Source: UBA1189 sp045612065
Lineage (GTDB): Bacteria; Bacteroidota; Bacteroidia; Bacteroidales; Bacteroidaceae
Direction of reading: 5' to 3'
Assembly (NCBI GenBank): GCA_045612065.1
Contig: JAZKYH010000006.1
Span: forward strand, 1-49,511
Length of the DNA stretch: 49,511 nucleotides
Part shown: positions 1-7,896 of the stretch, piece by piece
How positions within the stretch are numbered: the first letter of the stretch is position 1
How the letters are laid out: every line of letters starts with the position of its first letter
The notes under the pieces: generated by a model
Databases searched by the model: none
What the model saw: only the letters and a program-made list of their open reading frames with translations
Told to the model about the DNA's origin: nothing
Translations under genes and position numbers: made by a program

Positions 1-1238
1 TCTTCACCTTCGTTGCCTCCTTCGTTACCACCTTCGTTGCCTCCTTCGTTACCTCCTTCATTGCCACCTTCGTCGCCGCCTGCAGAACCTTCGAAACGCG
101 TTCCGGTAAGACCATCGTAGTCAGATTCCTGAGCGAAGATAATCTGCATTGCACCCTTGTTGATAGAAGAGATACCCTTGATAGTACCTGAACCCTGAGG
201 AACAGTCTGAGCACCATAAGTAGCATACTTAGATGAGAAGATTACGAATGAGTTACCGTTTGCATCCTCTACGCTGATGCTTGTATGGGCACCACCCATA
301 ACGAATGTCTTGCTGAGATCTGCTGCAGCAACCTGAACGCCCTCGATCGCAACATACTGACCCTCGTACTTGTTTGCGAGGAAATCAGCGATTGTAACAG
401 TCTTCGGAGTCACTGTATTGCCTGAAGAAATCTTTTCAATCTTCTCAAGAGCAAGTCCGCTTACCTGTACTGCACCATTATATTCACCTACAGAAACACC
501 TGAAACGTCGACTCTAACCTTGTCACCAAACTTGAATTCGTGGTTTGCTGCAAGATAGAACTGAAGGCCTGCAGTCTCGTCCTGGATATACATACCCTTC
601 TTTGAAGTAAGGTTGTTGAGGTCCATGTTTGAGATGACAATACCCTCGATTGCAGTTGCTGCAGATCCGCCGTTAGCGAGGAACTCAGCGATAGTAACCA
701 CTGAAACCTCACCAGCAGGAGGTGTTACAGGATCCTCACCGCCTTCATCGCCGCCTTCATTACCCTCGTCGCCGCTTTCTTCGCCATAATAAACAGTCAA
801 AGAGCTCAGACGTACCTGTCCACCTGAAAGCGCAGCTATTGTATAGCTGTTTGCTGGTTCAGAGAGAGTGACCGTAATCTTATTTCCATCTGCAGAAACG
901 GTACCGTTGGTTATAGAACTTTGAAGCGCTGTCGCATATTTACTTTCAGAACAAGCAAAATCAATTTTTCTAATTGGCGAGCCATACTCCACAATTATCT
1001 CTGAATTCTTATAAAATCGTGCAGGGTTAGCATAGTCCGCAACAGCATTAGTTGACCCTCCCTTATTATTAGTAAGTACTATGCCATTCTGTTCCCAGAC
1101 CTGCTTTGATGAATCAAAGACAGTACGCTGAGCTTTGTCTGCAAAAGACAATTTAGCCTCTTCGGCCATCATACTCATACTAGCCGCAAGCATAATACAG
1201 GTTGCGACCCACTTTTTCATTGAAGTAAATACCTTCAT
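1..1238 (-). CDS. Secreted DUF5689/OB-fold surface protein, C-terminus off the window edge
   Basis: An open frame runs from an ATG at 1238 to the left edge with no stop, so only the first 412 residues or so are seen. The N-terminus has a Sec signal peptide (MKVFTSMKKWVATCIMLAAS, ending near MMAEE); a second possible start is the ATG at 1220 (MKKW). Residues about 25-150 form a beta-rich domain closely paralogous to the N-terminus of the neighbouring gene at 1515-4025 (shared LSFA..AQR, KQVW and NP.R.Y blocks). An acidic Gly/Glu/Asp linker follows, then two OB-fold-like modules of the DUF5689 type (VTIAEFLANG, MYIQDETAGLQFYL; second copy from VTIADFLANK). The visible end is a GGNE repeat. It is probably exported to the outer membrane or surface; no enzyme motif is visible. 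The module assignment rests on motif recognition only. Confidence 0.8.
   Translation of the reverse strand, partial: MKVFTSMKKWVATCIMLAASMSMMAEEAKLSFADKAQRTVFDSSKQVWEQNGIVLTNNKGGSTNAVADYANPARFYKNSEIIVEYGSPIRKIDFACSESKYATALQSSITNGTVSADGNKITVTLSEPANSYTIAALSGGQVRLSSLTVYYGEESGDEGNEGGDEGGEDPVTPPAGEVSVVTIAEFLANGGSAATAIEGIVISNMDLNNLTSKKGMYIQDETAGLQFYLAANHEFKFGDKVRVDVSGVSVGEYNGAVQVSGLALEKIEKISSGNTVTPKTVTIADFLANKYEGQYVAIEGVQVAAADLSKTFVMGGAHTSISVEDANGNSFVIFSSKYATYGAQTVPQGSGTIKGISSINKGAMQIIFAQESDYDGLTGTRFEGSAGGDEGGNEGGNEGGNEGGNEGGNEGE
9..80 (-). repeat. 12-bp tandem repeat encoding a Gly-Gly-Asn-Glu linker
   Basis: Six consecutive 12-base units of the pattern TTCGTTRCCDCC (plus strand) are seen, the last two degenerate. 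On the minus strand they encode repeated Gly-Gly-Asn/Asp-Glu. The array probably continues beyond the edge at position 1. A shorter degenerate run encoding the same kind of linker lies near 740-780. Arrays like this vary in copy number by slippage and serve as flexible spacers between domains. Confidence 0.85.
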
Positions 1239-1441
1239 AAGCATTTGTTTTTAGTTGTTAATAAATGATTTATAGAAATTCTTAGTTTTCTCTTTTAATT
1301 CTTGCCGTAAAATTACTGCTTTTTTTTATTATGTCCAATACATTAACGTGAGTGCGATATGAGAATATTTGTCCCGCTGCCTATACCGAGAGTTGCCATG
1401 GCCTCTTATATTCCCTCTTCTTGCCCATGACGCTCAATAAG

Positions 1442-1479
1442 AAATGGAGCCATCCGTTTTGTCTCGGATGGCTCCATTT
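1442..1479 (-). terminator. Strong stem-loop downstream of the surface-protein gene
   Basis: A perfect inverted repeat with 15-base arms (AAATGGAGCCATCCG and its complement) surrounds an 8-base loop. It lies 36 bases past the stop codon of the minus-strand gene ending at 1515 and is flanked by A/T-rich sequence, so it most likely terminates that transcript. It also separates the two paralogous genes. Confidence 0.8.
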
Positions 1480-1514
1480 GCTTTATTCCTATTCTATATT
1501 ATATAAGGAATGGA

Positions 1515-4025
1515 TTAGAAGATTACCTTCTTGCCATTTGCGATATAGATCTTACCCTTAAGGGGCTGCTGTACGCGGCGACCGCAAAGGTCATAGTATA
1601 CAACTTCTGTTTGTGACTGTACGGGTGCGATGCTTGCAGGAACCTCAATCGCGAATTTCACAACGATTGTACCGCTATAGTTACCCTTTGCAGTAACGGT
1701 GACGGTTGCTTCACCTACTTCCACGTTATCGCTGTATGTTACATCATAGTCTGTACCCTCTACGAGTGTCGCATCACCGCTGGTTACTGTAACAGCGGGC
1801 TCAATAGCTTCGCCAGTGTACTCAACAGACTTAGTCTCGAGTACAACGCCAGTCTCTTCAAGTTCCTTAGCCTTCATGCCAACCTCAGCCTCGAGAGAGC
1901 CTGTGAAGTTACCATTTGCAGTGAAGGTTGACTTGTCGCCTACGTTGGTAACCTCGCTCCAAGAACCTGTTACTTCACCAACGCCTTCGATGGTTACTTT
2001 AGCAACGGGAGTCTGAGCAGCACCAGAGTAGGTCATCTCAGCAAACTCACCAACTACAGCACCAGCGATATCCTTAGCCTTCATACCAACCTCTGCCTCG
2101 AGAGAGCCTGTGAAGTTACCATTTGCAGTGAAGGTTGACTTGTCGTCTACGTTGGTAACCTCGCTCCAAGAACCTGTTACCTCACCAACGCCTTCGATAG
2201 TTACTACAGCAGCTGGAGTCTGAGCAGCACCAGAGTAGGTCATCTCAGCGAACTCACCAACTACAGCACCAGCGATATCCTTAGCCTTCATACCAACCTC
2301 AGCCTCGAGAGTTCCGGTGAAGTTACCATTTGCAGTGAAGGTTGACTTGTCGTCTACGTTGGTAACCTCGCTCCAAGAACCTGTTACCTCACCAACGCCT
2401 TCGATGGTTACTACAGCAACGGGAGTCTGAGTAGCACCAGAGTAGGTCATCTCAGCGAACTCACCAACTACAGCACCAGCGATATCCAACGCTGTGATGG
2501 TGTACTCAACAGTGGCAGTAACGTCACCTACAGTGATGCTTGCAGTGTAGGTGCCTGCGTTTATAGGAGCATCATCACTACTGTATACAACCGCGGGAGT
2601 CTCGATACCCTCAATAGAACCTTCAACGGTCACTTCCTTAGCCTGGCCATTGTATACGAGATTAGAAGGCAATACCAGAGTCAAAGAACCGCATGACTCT
2701 TCACATTCACAAGCAGCCTTGATGCTAGTACCCTCAACAGTAAACTTAGATGCGCTGTGCACATGTACTTCCTTTTCTGTGATAACAACAGGGTATATCT
2801 GCAATGTGGTTTTATAGCATGCGGGAATACCTTCGATATCACAAGTTGTGGCTTCAGCATACTCGGTCGCAAAGTCCAATTCGAAGCGGTCATAAGCAGT
2901 ATAAGTAGCTTCACCCTGTGTAATAGTCGTTCCCGCAAGAGTAACATCAGTCAGTTTCACATAACGACCTTCGTATGTGGCATACTTATCAGCGTCAGCG
3001 AGGTCAGCTACGGTAACTTCAATGGGCTCAACAGTGGTCGTGGTTGTCTCTACACCGATGAATTCAGCACTCTTAATCTGATTCATATTATTGTACACAT
3101 CTGTTGTACCGCAAATAACGCCTGCTGCAAATTGGGTACCTGCTGCATATTTCGCACCACTACTGTAGATACAAATACCTGTGGTTTCGTCCTGGATAAA
3201 AATATAATAACCATTGCTGTGGTTTACAGTAACAACAACATCTTTAAGGTCAATGAAAACTTCTGTGCCTTTGCTCTGCGCCTTAGCCTGAGCAATGGTC
3301 ATGAGTTCACCTTTGGTGTAAGTAGCAGTAGCCACCTCTGAAGAACCTATTTCATTCACAGCAATTGCCTTGACAGTAGTGGTTTCAGTTACAGTAAAAG
3401 GCTCTGAATATTCAGTACTTTCTGCTGTAGGATCTGTGCCGTCAGTTGTATAATATATTTTTGCACCTTCTGTAGAACAAGAAATTTCCACTACTTGCTC
3501 TTCAAGGAATTTACGAGATGCTGTTAATTCTGGCGTTTTTGGAGCACTAGGAATTACTTCCCCACCAACTGCATCGTAAGAAACAGTCAAAGACTTTAGG
3601 CGAGCCTGGGCTGTAAGTTTTGCAATTTTAAAGTTTGTAACTGCAGGAGTAAGTTCTACAGTATAGTTGTTCCCTGAATTTGTATAAGTATATCCAGCTC
3701 CTTTAAGAGAATTCTCTAAAGCAGTTTTATACTTACTGGTACCATCGCTGACGAAGACAATTTTCGTCATTTCGTACCCAGACTCAATTGTTATATCTAT
3801 AGATGATCCTTGATACAATCTCACAGGATTAGAATAGTTAGCCACAGGGTTAGTTGAACTAGCCTTTTCATTGGTAAAGGTTATTACACCATTCTTCCAA
3901 ACTTGTTTGTTCCCATCTTGCGAAATACGCTGAGCGGTACTTGCAAAAGACAATGTGACCTCTTCCGCCTGCAAGCCTAAAGTCACAAGCATGAAGCTTA
4001 AGACTAAAAGTAATTTTTGTTTCAT
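1515..4025 (-). CDS. Large secreted protein with chitobiase-like, OB-fold and tandem Ig-like repeats
   Basis: 836 residues from the ATG at 4025 (an ATG at 4031 is also possible). Starts further upstream are unlikely because the promoter-like element at 4095-4102 would then lie inside the coding region. Order: signal peptide (MKQKLLLVLSFMLVTLGLQA); an N-domain (about 22-155) paralogous to the gene at 1-1238; a chitobiase/hexosaminidase C-terminal-like domain (about 162-238, with IYYTTDGTDPT); an OB-fold/DUF5689-like region (about 240-425); an Ig-like MBG-type domain; three near-identical 69-residue repeats (513-719); another Ig-like domain; and a tail with YYDLCGRRVQQP and GKKVIF. That tail resembles the conserved C-termini of many Prevotella exported proteins, possibly a sorting signal. 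No catalytic residues are evident. A surface adhesin or binding role is inference. Confidence 0.82.
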   Translation of the reverse strand: MKQKLLLVLSFMLVTLGLQAEEVTLSFASTAQRISQDGNKQVWKNGVITFTNEKASSTNPVANYSNPVRLYQGSSIDITIESGYEMTKIVFVSDGTSKYKTALENSLKGAGYTYTNSGNNYTVELTPAVTNFKIAKLTAQARLKSLTVSYDAVGGEVIPSAPKTPELTASRKFLEEQVVEISCSTEGAKIYYTTDGTDPTAESTEYSEPFTVTETTTVKAIAVNEIGSSEVATATYTKGELMTIAQAKAQSKGTEVFIDLKDVVVTVNHSNGYYIFIQDETTGICIYSSGAKYAAGTQFAAGVICGTTDVYNNMNQIKSAEFIGVETTTTTVEPIEVTVADLADADKYATYEGRYVKLTDVTLAGTTITQGEATYTAYDRFELDFATEYAEATTCDIEGIPACYKTTLQIYPVVITEKEVHVHSASKFTVEGTSIKAACECEESCGSLTLVLPSNLVYNGQAKEVTVEGSIEGIETPAVVYSSDDAPINAGTYTASITVGDVTATVEYTITALDIAGAVVGEFAEMTYSGATQTPVAVVTIEGVGEVTGSWSEVTNVDDKSTFTANGNFTGTLEAEVGMKAKDIAGAVVGEFAEMTYSGAAQTPAAVVTIEGVGEVTGSWSEVTNVDDKSTFTANGNFTGSLEAEVGMKAKDIAGAVVGEFAEMTYSGAAQTPVAKVTIEGVGEVTGSWSEVTNVGDKSTFTANGNFTGSLEAEVGMKAKELEETGVVLETKSVEYTGEAIEPAVTVTSGDATLVEGTDYDVTYSDNVEVGEATVTVTAKGNYSGTIVVKFAIEVPASIAPVQSQTEVVYYDLCGRRVQQPLKGKIYIANGKKVIF
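1867..2487 (-). repeat. Three 207-bp direct repeats (69-aa Ig-like units)
   Basis: Three consecutive 207-base units differ at only a few bases. Each encodes a 69-residue module running from DIAGAVVGEFAEMTYSG to NFTG.LEAEVGMKA. The repeat marker ACCAGCGATATCC recurs at 207-base spacing on the plus strand. Near-identity at DNA level points to recent duplication or ongoing homogenisation, and copy number is likely to vary between strains. Confidence 0.92.
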
Positions 4026-4094
4026 AAACATAGATGTTTTAAAAGTTGATAATATATATAATGTGAAATTTTCTTTGCTTTGATATATCTTCTG

Positions 4095-4102
4095 CAAAGC
4101 TA
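4095..4102 (-). promoter_or_regulatory. Bacteroidota -7 element (TAGCTTTG) for the surface-protein gene
   Basis: The minus strand reads TAGCTTTG, matching the Bacteroidota consensus TAnnTTTG. Transcription would begin about seven bases downstream, giving a leader of roughly 60 bases before the ATG at 4025. No clear -33 element was found. Confidence 0.55.
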
Positions 4103-4412
4103 ATGAAAAGCCTTAGATTAAAAAAGTGTTTGAGTGATAAAGTGGGGAAAAATACTGCCGTTTCCCAGATTCTGCTCCTTCGATTAATCTATTTTGTGTG
4201 TCCCTTTATGTGGTAATTCCCACTTTCATCAATAATCATCATTGTTTGCTCACAAGCAAATGCGCATATGGACGTGTGCAAACACGTGGAGGGTTGCGAC
4301 CATACGCGCGTATGTAGGCGTTCAAACACAGATGCTCTCAAAGAAGCTTGCATTATTTTGTTGTTGCGCATTAAAAACTTGCAAAACTTCTCGGCCAAAT
4401 AGAAAATTTCAG
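4103..4412. other. Intergenic region with two palindromes, no gene recognised
   Basis: Short open frames here look like noise. Two palindromes stand out: 4272-4287 (ACGTGT-GCAA-ACACGT) and 4301-4314 (CATACGCGCGTATG, perfect). They lie 13 bases apart in a locally GC-rich patch within otherwise AT-rich sequence, between divergent promoters. They could be operator sites for the cdd promoter, but nothing links them to a known regulator. Confidence 0.5.
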
Positions 4413-4420
4413 TATCTTTG
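4413..4420 (+). promoter_or_regulatory. Bacteroidota -7 element (TATCTTTG) for cdd
   Basis: TATCTTTG matches TAnnTTTG and lies 75 bases upstream of the cytidine deaminase ATG. No convincing -33 TTTG is present at 19-21 bases spacing. Confidence 0.55.
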
Positions 4421-4495
4421 TCCTCGGAGAATATAGCGGTAATCGCTTTTATTCAGATGGTTTTTTCGAACTCACGTTAAATAGAACCTACAGTT

Positions 4496-4969
4496 ATGAC
4501 AAATAAAGAGATTAGAATCTCCTACATCGAATACAAAGGTATAGACGAGCTCAATACTGATGATCAGGAACTTGTCAAGGCTGCTATCGCAGCGACAGCG
4601 ACAGCATATGCTCCCTATTCGAATTTTCATGTAGGAGCTGCCGTACGCTTCGAGGATGGAGAAGTCGTACAGGGATCAAATCAGGAGAATGCGGCTTATC
4701 CTTCGGGTATATGTGCAGAGCGTACAACACTCTTCTATGCTAGTGCAAGCAGACCAGGCAAGCCGATGGCTGCACTGGCCATTGCAGCATGCCAAGGTGG
4801 TGAACTGGTAGAGGAGCCTGTGACTCCGTGCGGAGCCTGTCGTCAGGTGATGGCGCAATACCAACTCAAGAGCGGCATGTCGATGCGCATTCTCCTTGTG
4901 GGGGCACATAAGATATGGGAATTCGCAAAGGTCGAAGATTTGCTTCCTCTCATGTTCGATAGCATTTAA
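4496..4969 (+). CDS. cdd: Cytidine deaminase
   Basis: 157 residues, close to the usual length of tetrameric cytidine deaminases. It hydrolyses cytidine and deoxycytidine to uridine and deoxyuridine in the cytoplasm. The zinc site is complete: Cys73-Ala-Glu75 (CAERTTLFYASA, Glu75 being the proton shuttle) and Cys112/Cys115 in PCGACRQ. The substrate-binding block YSNFHVGAA is at residues 41-49. It is followed after 37 bases by a nucleoside transporter on the same strand, with a phosphorylase facing it beyond a shared terminator, so it belongs to a nucleoside salvage set. Confidence 0.95.
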   Translation: MTNKEIRISYIEYKGIDELNTDDQELVKAAIAATATAYAPYSNFHVGAAVRFEDGEVVQGSNQENAAYPSGICAERTTLFYASASRPGKPMAALAIAACQGGELVEEPVTPCGACRQVMAQYQLKSGMSMRILLVGAHKIWEFAKVEDLLPLMFDSI

Positions 4970-5006
4970 GAAATTATTCTTCTAAATATTATAACACACA
5001 ACATTC

Positions 5007-6290
5007 ATGAACAAATCAATCAAAGCAAGGCTCATTGCAATGAACATCATTCAGTGGGCCGTATGGGGAGCCTACTTGACCTCCATGGGTAGCTACCTGG
5101 CATCGGTGGGACTTGCCACACGCATCGGAATCTTCTATGCCATGCAGGGTATCGTCTCCATCTTCATGCCTACCTTGATGGGTATCGTGGCCGACAAATT
5201 CATCTCTGCCGAGAAACTTCTTGGTATCTGTCATGGCATCGCAGGAGCTGCCATGCTTGGTGCCGGCTTCTACGGCATGACCGCAGGGGCAGAGGTGTCA
5301 TTCGGTATCCTCTTCGGTTTGTATGCACTCAGCGTAGCGTTCTATATGCCGACCATAGCACTCTCCAATTCGGTAGCGTTCAATATTCTCGAACAGAACG
5401 GTTATGATACTGTGAAGGACTTTCCTCCTATCAGAGTATTCGGCACGGTAGGTTTCATCTGTGCCATGCTGTTCGTGAACTTTATGACCAATGGTGACGG
5501 CGTCCAGTATCAGCACACCTACAACCAGTTCCTCGTGTCTGGTATCCTCGGCGTAACCATGCTTCTGTACTGCTTCACTCTCCCCAAATGCCAGCACAGC
5601 AGCGCATCGGTAGAGGAGCAGACCCTCGCACAACGCTTCGGACTCGATGCATTCTCTCTCTTCAAGGATAGGCACATGGCCACCTTCTTCATCTTCTCCA
5701 TGCTTCTGGGTGTTGCGCTCCAGATCACAAACGGTTTTGCCAATCCGTTCATCTCACATTTCACCGAAGTGCCTGAGTTTGCCCATACATGGGGAGCGCG
5801 TAATGCCAATGCCCTCATCTCCATCTCACAAATGTCCGAGGTGATAGGAATCCTGTTCATCCCGGCAGCAATGAGGCTTTTCGGAATCAAGAAGGTGCTT
5901 CTCATCGCCATGTTTGCATGGGTTCTTCGCTTTGGACTCTTCGGAGCAGGTGACACGGGAAGTGGCGTGTGGATGCTTATCCTCTCGATGATTGTATATG
6001 GTGTGGCATTTGACTTCTTCAATATTTCAGGGGCAATCTACACTAATATGCGTACCAGCGAAAAGCTCCAGAATAGTGCACAGGGCTTGTTTATGCTTAT
6101 GACCAACGGCATCGGTGCAACCATCGGAACACTCGGTGCACAAGCTGTCATAAATCACTTTGTCTATAATGCAGCAGAACCCAACTGGAGTGCGGCGTGG
6201 TATGTTTTCGCAGCATATGCACTTGTCATGGCTGTCCTCTTTATAATCTTCTTCAAGGAACCCAAGGATCCCAAAACAAAGATTGCATAA
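5007..6290 (+). CDS. Nucleoside:H+ symporter, NupG-like major facilitator
   Basis: 427 residues, almost entirely hydrophobic, with about twelve predicted membrane segments. The N-terminus (MNIIQWAVWGAYLTSMGSYL) and the segment around FPPIRVFGTVGFI are typical of the nucleoside:H+ symporter branch of the MFS (NupG/XapB type). It should import nucleosides across the inner membrane for the neighbouring deaminase and phosphorylase. It follows cdd by 37 bases and likely shares its transcript. Specificity among purine and pyrimidine nucleosides cannot be read from the sequence. Confidence 0.88.
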   Translation: MNKSIKARLIAMNIIQWAVWGAYLTSMGSYLASVGLATRIGIFYAMQGIVSIFMPTLMGIVADKFISAEKLLGICHGIAGAAMLGAGFYGMTAGAEVSFGILFGLYALSVAFYMPTIALSNSVAFNILEQNGYDTVKDFPPIRVFGTVGFICAMLFVNFMTNGDGVQYQHTYNQFLVSGILGVTMLLYCFTLPKCQHSSASVEEQTLAQRFGLDAFSLFKDRHMATFFIFSMLLGVALQITNGFANPFISHFTEVPEFAHTWGARNANALISISQMSEVIGILFIPAAMRLFGIKKVLLIAMFAWVLRFGLFGAGDTGSGVWMLILSMIVYGVAFDFFNISGAIYTNMRTSEKLQNSAQGLFMLMTNGIGATIGTLGAQAVINHFVYNAAEPNWSAAWYVFAAYALVMAVLFIIFFKEPKDPKTKIA

Positions 6291-6334
6291 TATACCGCTA
6301 CTAATATAGATAAACGAAGATTTATATTTAAAAG

Positions 6335-6366
6335 CAAGAGGGTGTGTCACGTGACACACCCTCTTG
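6335..6366. terminator. Perfect 32-bp palindromic bidirectional terminator
   Basis: CAAGAGGGTGTGTCAC is followed directly by its exact complement, giving 16-bp arms with no spacer. It lies between the convergent transporter and phosphorylase genes, with A-rich sequence on the left and T-rich sequence on the right, so it can end transcription from both sides. Confidence 0.88.
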
Positions 6367-6405
6367 TCTTATTAACTTATGCAATGATATAGCTGTTTAC
6401 CTTAA

Positions 6406-7233
6406 TTATAATGACTTGATGATTTCGGTAAAGAGCAGCGTCATGCTGTCTGCAGCTTTGTCAGCGGCACGTACTACATCGTCTCCGTCGTTTACGTAAT
6501 CCTCAGCATAATCGTCGTGTGCTTCGTTGGTGATTACCGACATGCCAAATACCGGTATATTCGAGTGGCGCGCTACAATAACCTCAGGAATGGTGGACAT
6601 ACCTATCGCATCAGCGCCGATAGAACGGAAGTATTTATACTCGGCCGGAGTCTCATACGAAGGACCTGTTACACCTAAATAGACACCGCTCTTCAGTTCG
6701 ATGTTGTGCTTTGCTGCTACCTCATAAGCTATTTTACGAACATCTTTGCTGTATGGGTGGGTCATATCCGGGAAACGGGGCCCGAACTCGGACATATTGG
6801 GACCGATGAGCGGGTTGGGAAGGTGATTGATATGGTCGGTGATAACCATCAGGTTACCGACCTTGAAGTCGAAGTTTACTCCACCTGCCGCATTCGACAC
6901 AAAGAGATAGCCGACGCCGAGCTCCTTCATGACTCTGATCGGAAGGGTCACGAGATCCATCGAATATCCCTCATAATAATGGAAACGTCCCTGCATGGCC
7001 AGCACGAACTTTCCGCCAAGCTCACCAGCGATGAAGTTCCCCTTATGTCCTATGGCTGTTGACACGGGAAATCCGGGGACCTCCTTATATGGAATTACGA
7101 TCTTGTTTTCAATCTTATCGGCCAGTTTTCCAAGGCCACTGCCAAGGACGATACCTGCGAAAGTCTTTTTACCGCCAAGTTTTGCTGCGATATACTGGGC
7201 AGCCGTCATGATTCTTTCTACTCTTGGATCCAT
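6406..7233 (-). CDS. punA: Purine nucleoside phosphorylase, trimeric type
   Basis: 275 residues, the normal size of the trimeric PNP-I family, which splits inosine/guanosine with phosphate to the free base and ribose-1-phosphate. Visible landmarks are the phosphate-binding GSGLG near residue 32, GRFHYYEGY, NAAGG, GPSYETPAE (base-binding Glu) and GMSTIPEVIVARH. The base-binding segment reads VITNEAHDDY, which keeps the Asn. It is convergent with the transporter and preceded by its own -7 element. Together with cdd, the transporter and guanine deaminase (10670) it makes up a salvage route. Confidence 0.94.
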   Translation of the reverse strand: MDPRVERIMTAAQYIAAKLGGKKTFAGIVLGSGLGKLADKIENKIVIPYKEVPGFPVSTAIGHKGNFIAGELGGKFVLAMQGRFHYYEGYSMDLVTLPIRVMKELGVGYLFVSNAAGGVNFDFKVGNLMVITDHINHLPNPLIGPNMSEFGPRFPDMTHPYSKDVRKIAYEVAAKHNIELKSGVYLGVTGPSYETPAEYKYFRSIGADAIGMSTIPEVIVARHSNIPVFGMSVITNEAHDDYAEDYVNDGDDVVRAADKAADSMTLLFTEIIKSL

Positions 7234-7280
7234 AATCTTAAATTAAAACTATTCCTAAATCAATTAAACATACATTACAA

Positions 7281-7288
7281 CAAATGTA
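7281..7288 (-). promoter_or_regulatory. Bacteroidota -7 element (TACATTTG) for punA
   Basis: The minus strand reads TACATTTG, a match to TAnnTTTG, 48 bases upstream of the phosphorylase ATG. Confidence 0.55.
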
Positions 7289-7617
7289 GGAAAAATTACG
7301 ATAACTTATCCGTCGATGACAGTTTTTTTGCAGAGAACAATATAAAGAGGGTGATATTTGACGTCCTTCCATAAAATAGCTCCGACTTTTTTACCAAGAT
7401 GAGTTTAGTATTGCTTAATGATATAATCACTTGGTTATAGCTCCTTAACCCTATGAAGGAATGTGAAGGCATCTGCTAGGAGAGAGCATGTGGGTTGCCC
7501 AGTGTCACATAGTTCCATGAGGAGGCGTCCGGTGAGGTTGGGGCCTACCCAGTGGTTGCCCTCCATCTTAGAACTTCATGTATCGGCATTGCGTGGTTGA
7601 ACGTAGTGTACAGCAGA
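7289..7617. other. Gene-poor region with an unrecognised short minus-strand ORF
   Basis: No confident gene is seen. A 43-codon minus-strand frame at 7435-7566 (begins MEGNHWVGPNLTGRLL) has protein-like composition but no recognisable family and an in-frame stop just upstream. The stretch lies directly 5' of a degraded gene fragment and may be scrambled remnant DNA. Confidence 0.4.
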
Positions 7618-7797
7618 AGCGTCAGACTCGGTGAGGTAGACACTATGGGTCGTATGCACTCTAACGCTCAGTTTGCAGGTTCATCTTCAGTACCTGCTCA
7701 CGTAGAGATGATGGGCTTCCTCGGCATCGGTAACAACCCCATGGTAGGTTGCACCGTAGCTTGCGCCGTTGACGTAGCCCAGGCATTGAATAAGTAA
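7618..7797 (+). pseudogene. C-terminal remnant of a highly expressed, unidentified gene
   Basis: About 60 codons, ending ...VAQALNK and TAA, read as real protein (GRMHSNAQFAGSSSVPAHVE, then a GNNPMVG block). The codon choice is strongly biased towards GGT, CGT, AAC and GTA, as in abundant proteins, and unlike the flanking gene. No suitable start or 5' part is present. A good terminator follows 24 bases after the stop, so this looks like the 3' end of a once intact gene that lost its 5' part by deletion or rearrangement. The family was not recognised. Confidence 0.6.
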
Positions 7798-7821
7798 TCT
7801 GGATATTAGATTATAAGATGA

Positions 7822-7853
7822 ATCCATGCAATCTTGGTTGCAGGGATTTTTTT
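7822..7853 (+). terminator. Rho-independent terminator of the remnant gene
   Basis: ATCCATGCAA and TTGCAGGGAT form a 10-bp stem with one mismatch around a 6-base loop, followed by a run of seven T. It excludes the upstream start codon at 7834 for the next gene, which falls inside the hairpin. Confidence 0.82.
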
Positions 7854-7856
7854 GTT

Positions 7857-7864
7857 TACCTTTG
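7857..7864 (+). promoter_or_regulatory. Bacteroidota -7 element (TACCTTTG) for the GH39-like lipoprotein
   Basis: TACCTTTG matches TAnnTTTG immediately after the terminator. A start site near 7871 gives a 26-base leader before the ATG at 7897 and supports that start. Confidence 0.6.
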
Positions 7865-7896
7865 TTCCATCATCTATACCTGTAAGACTCCTGCCA

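Noticed and set aside
1867..2487. Insertion sequence suggested by large direct repeats
   Set aside because: The repeats are in-frame 69-residue protein modules with no transposase or terminal inverted repeats.
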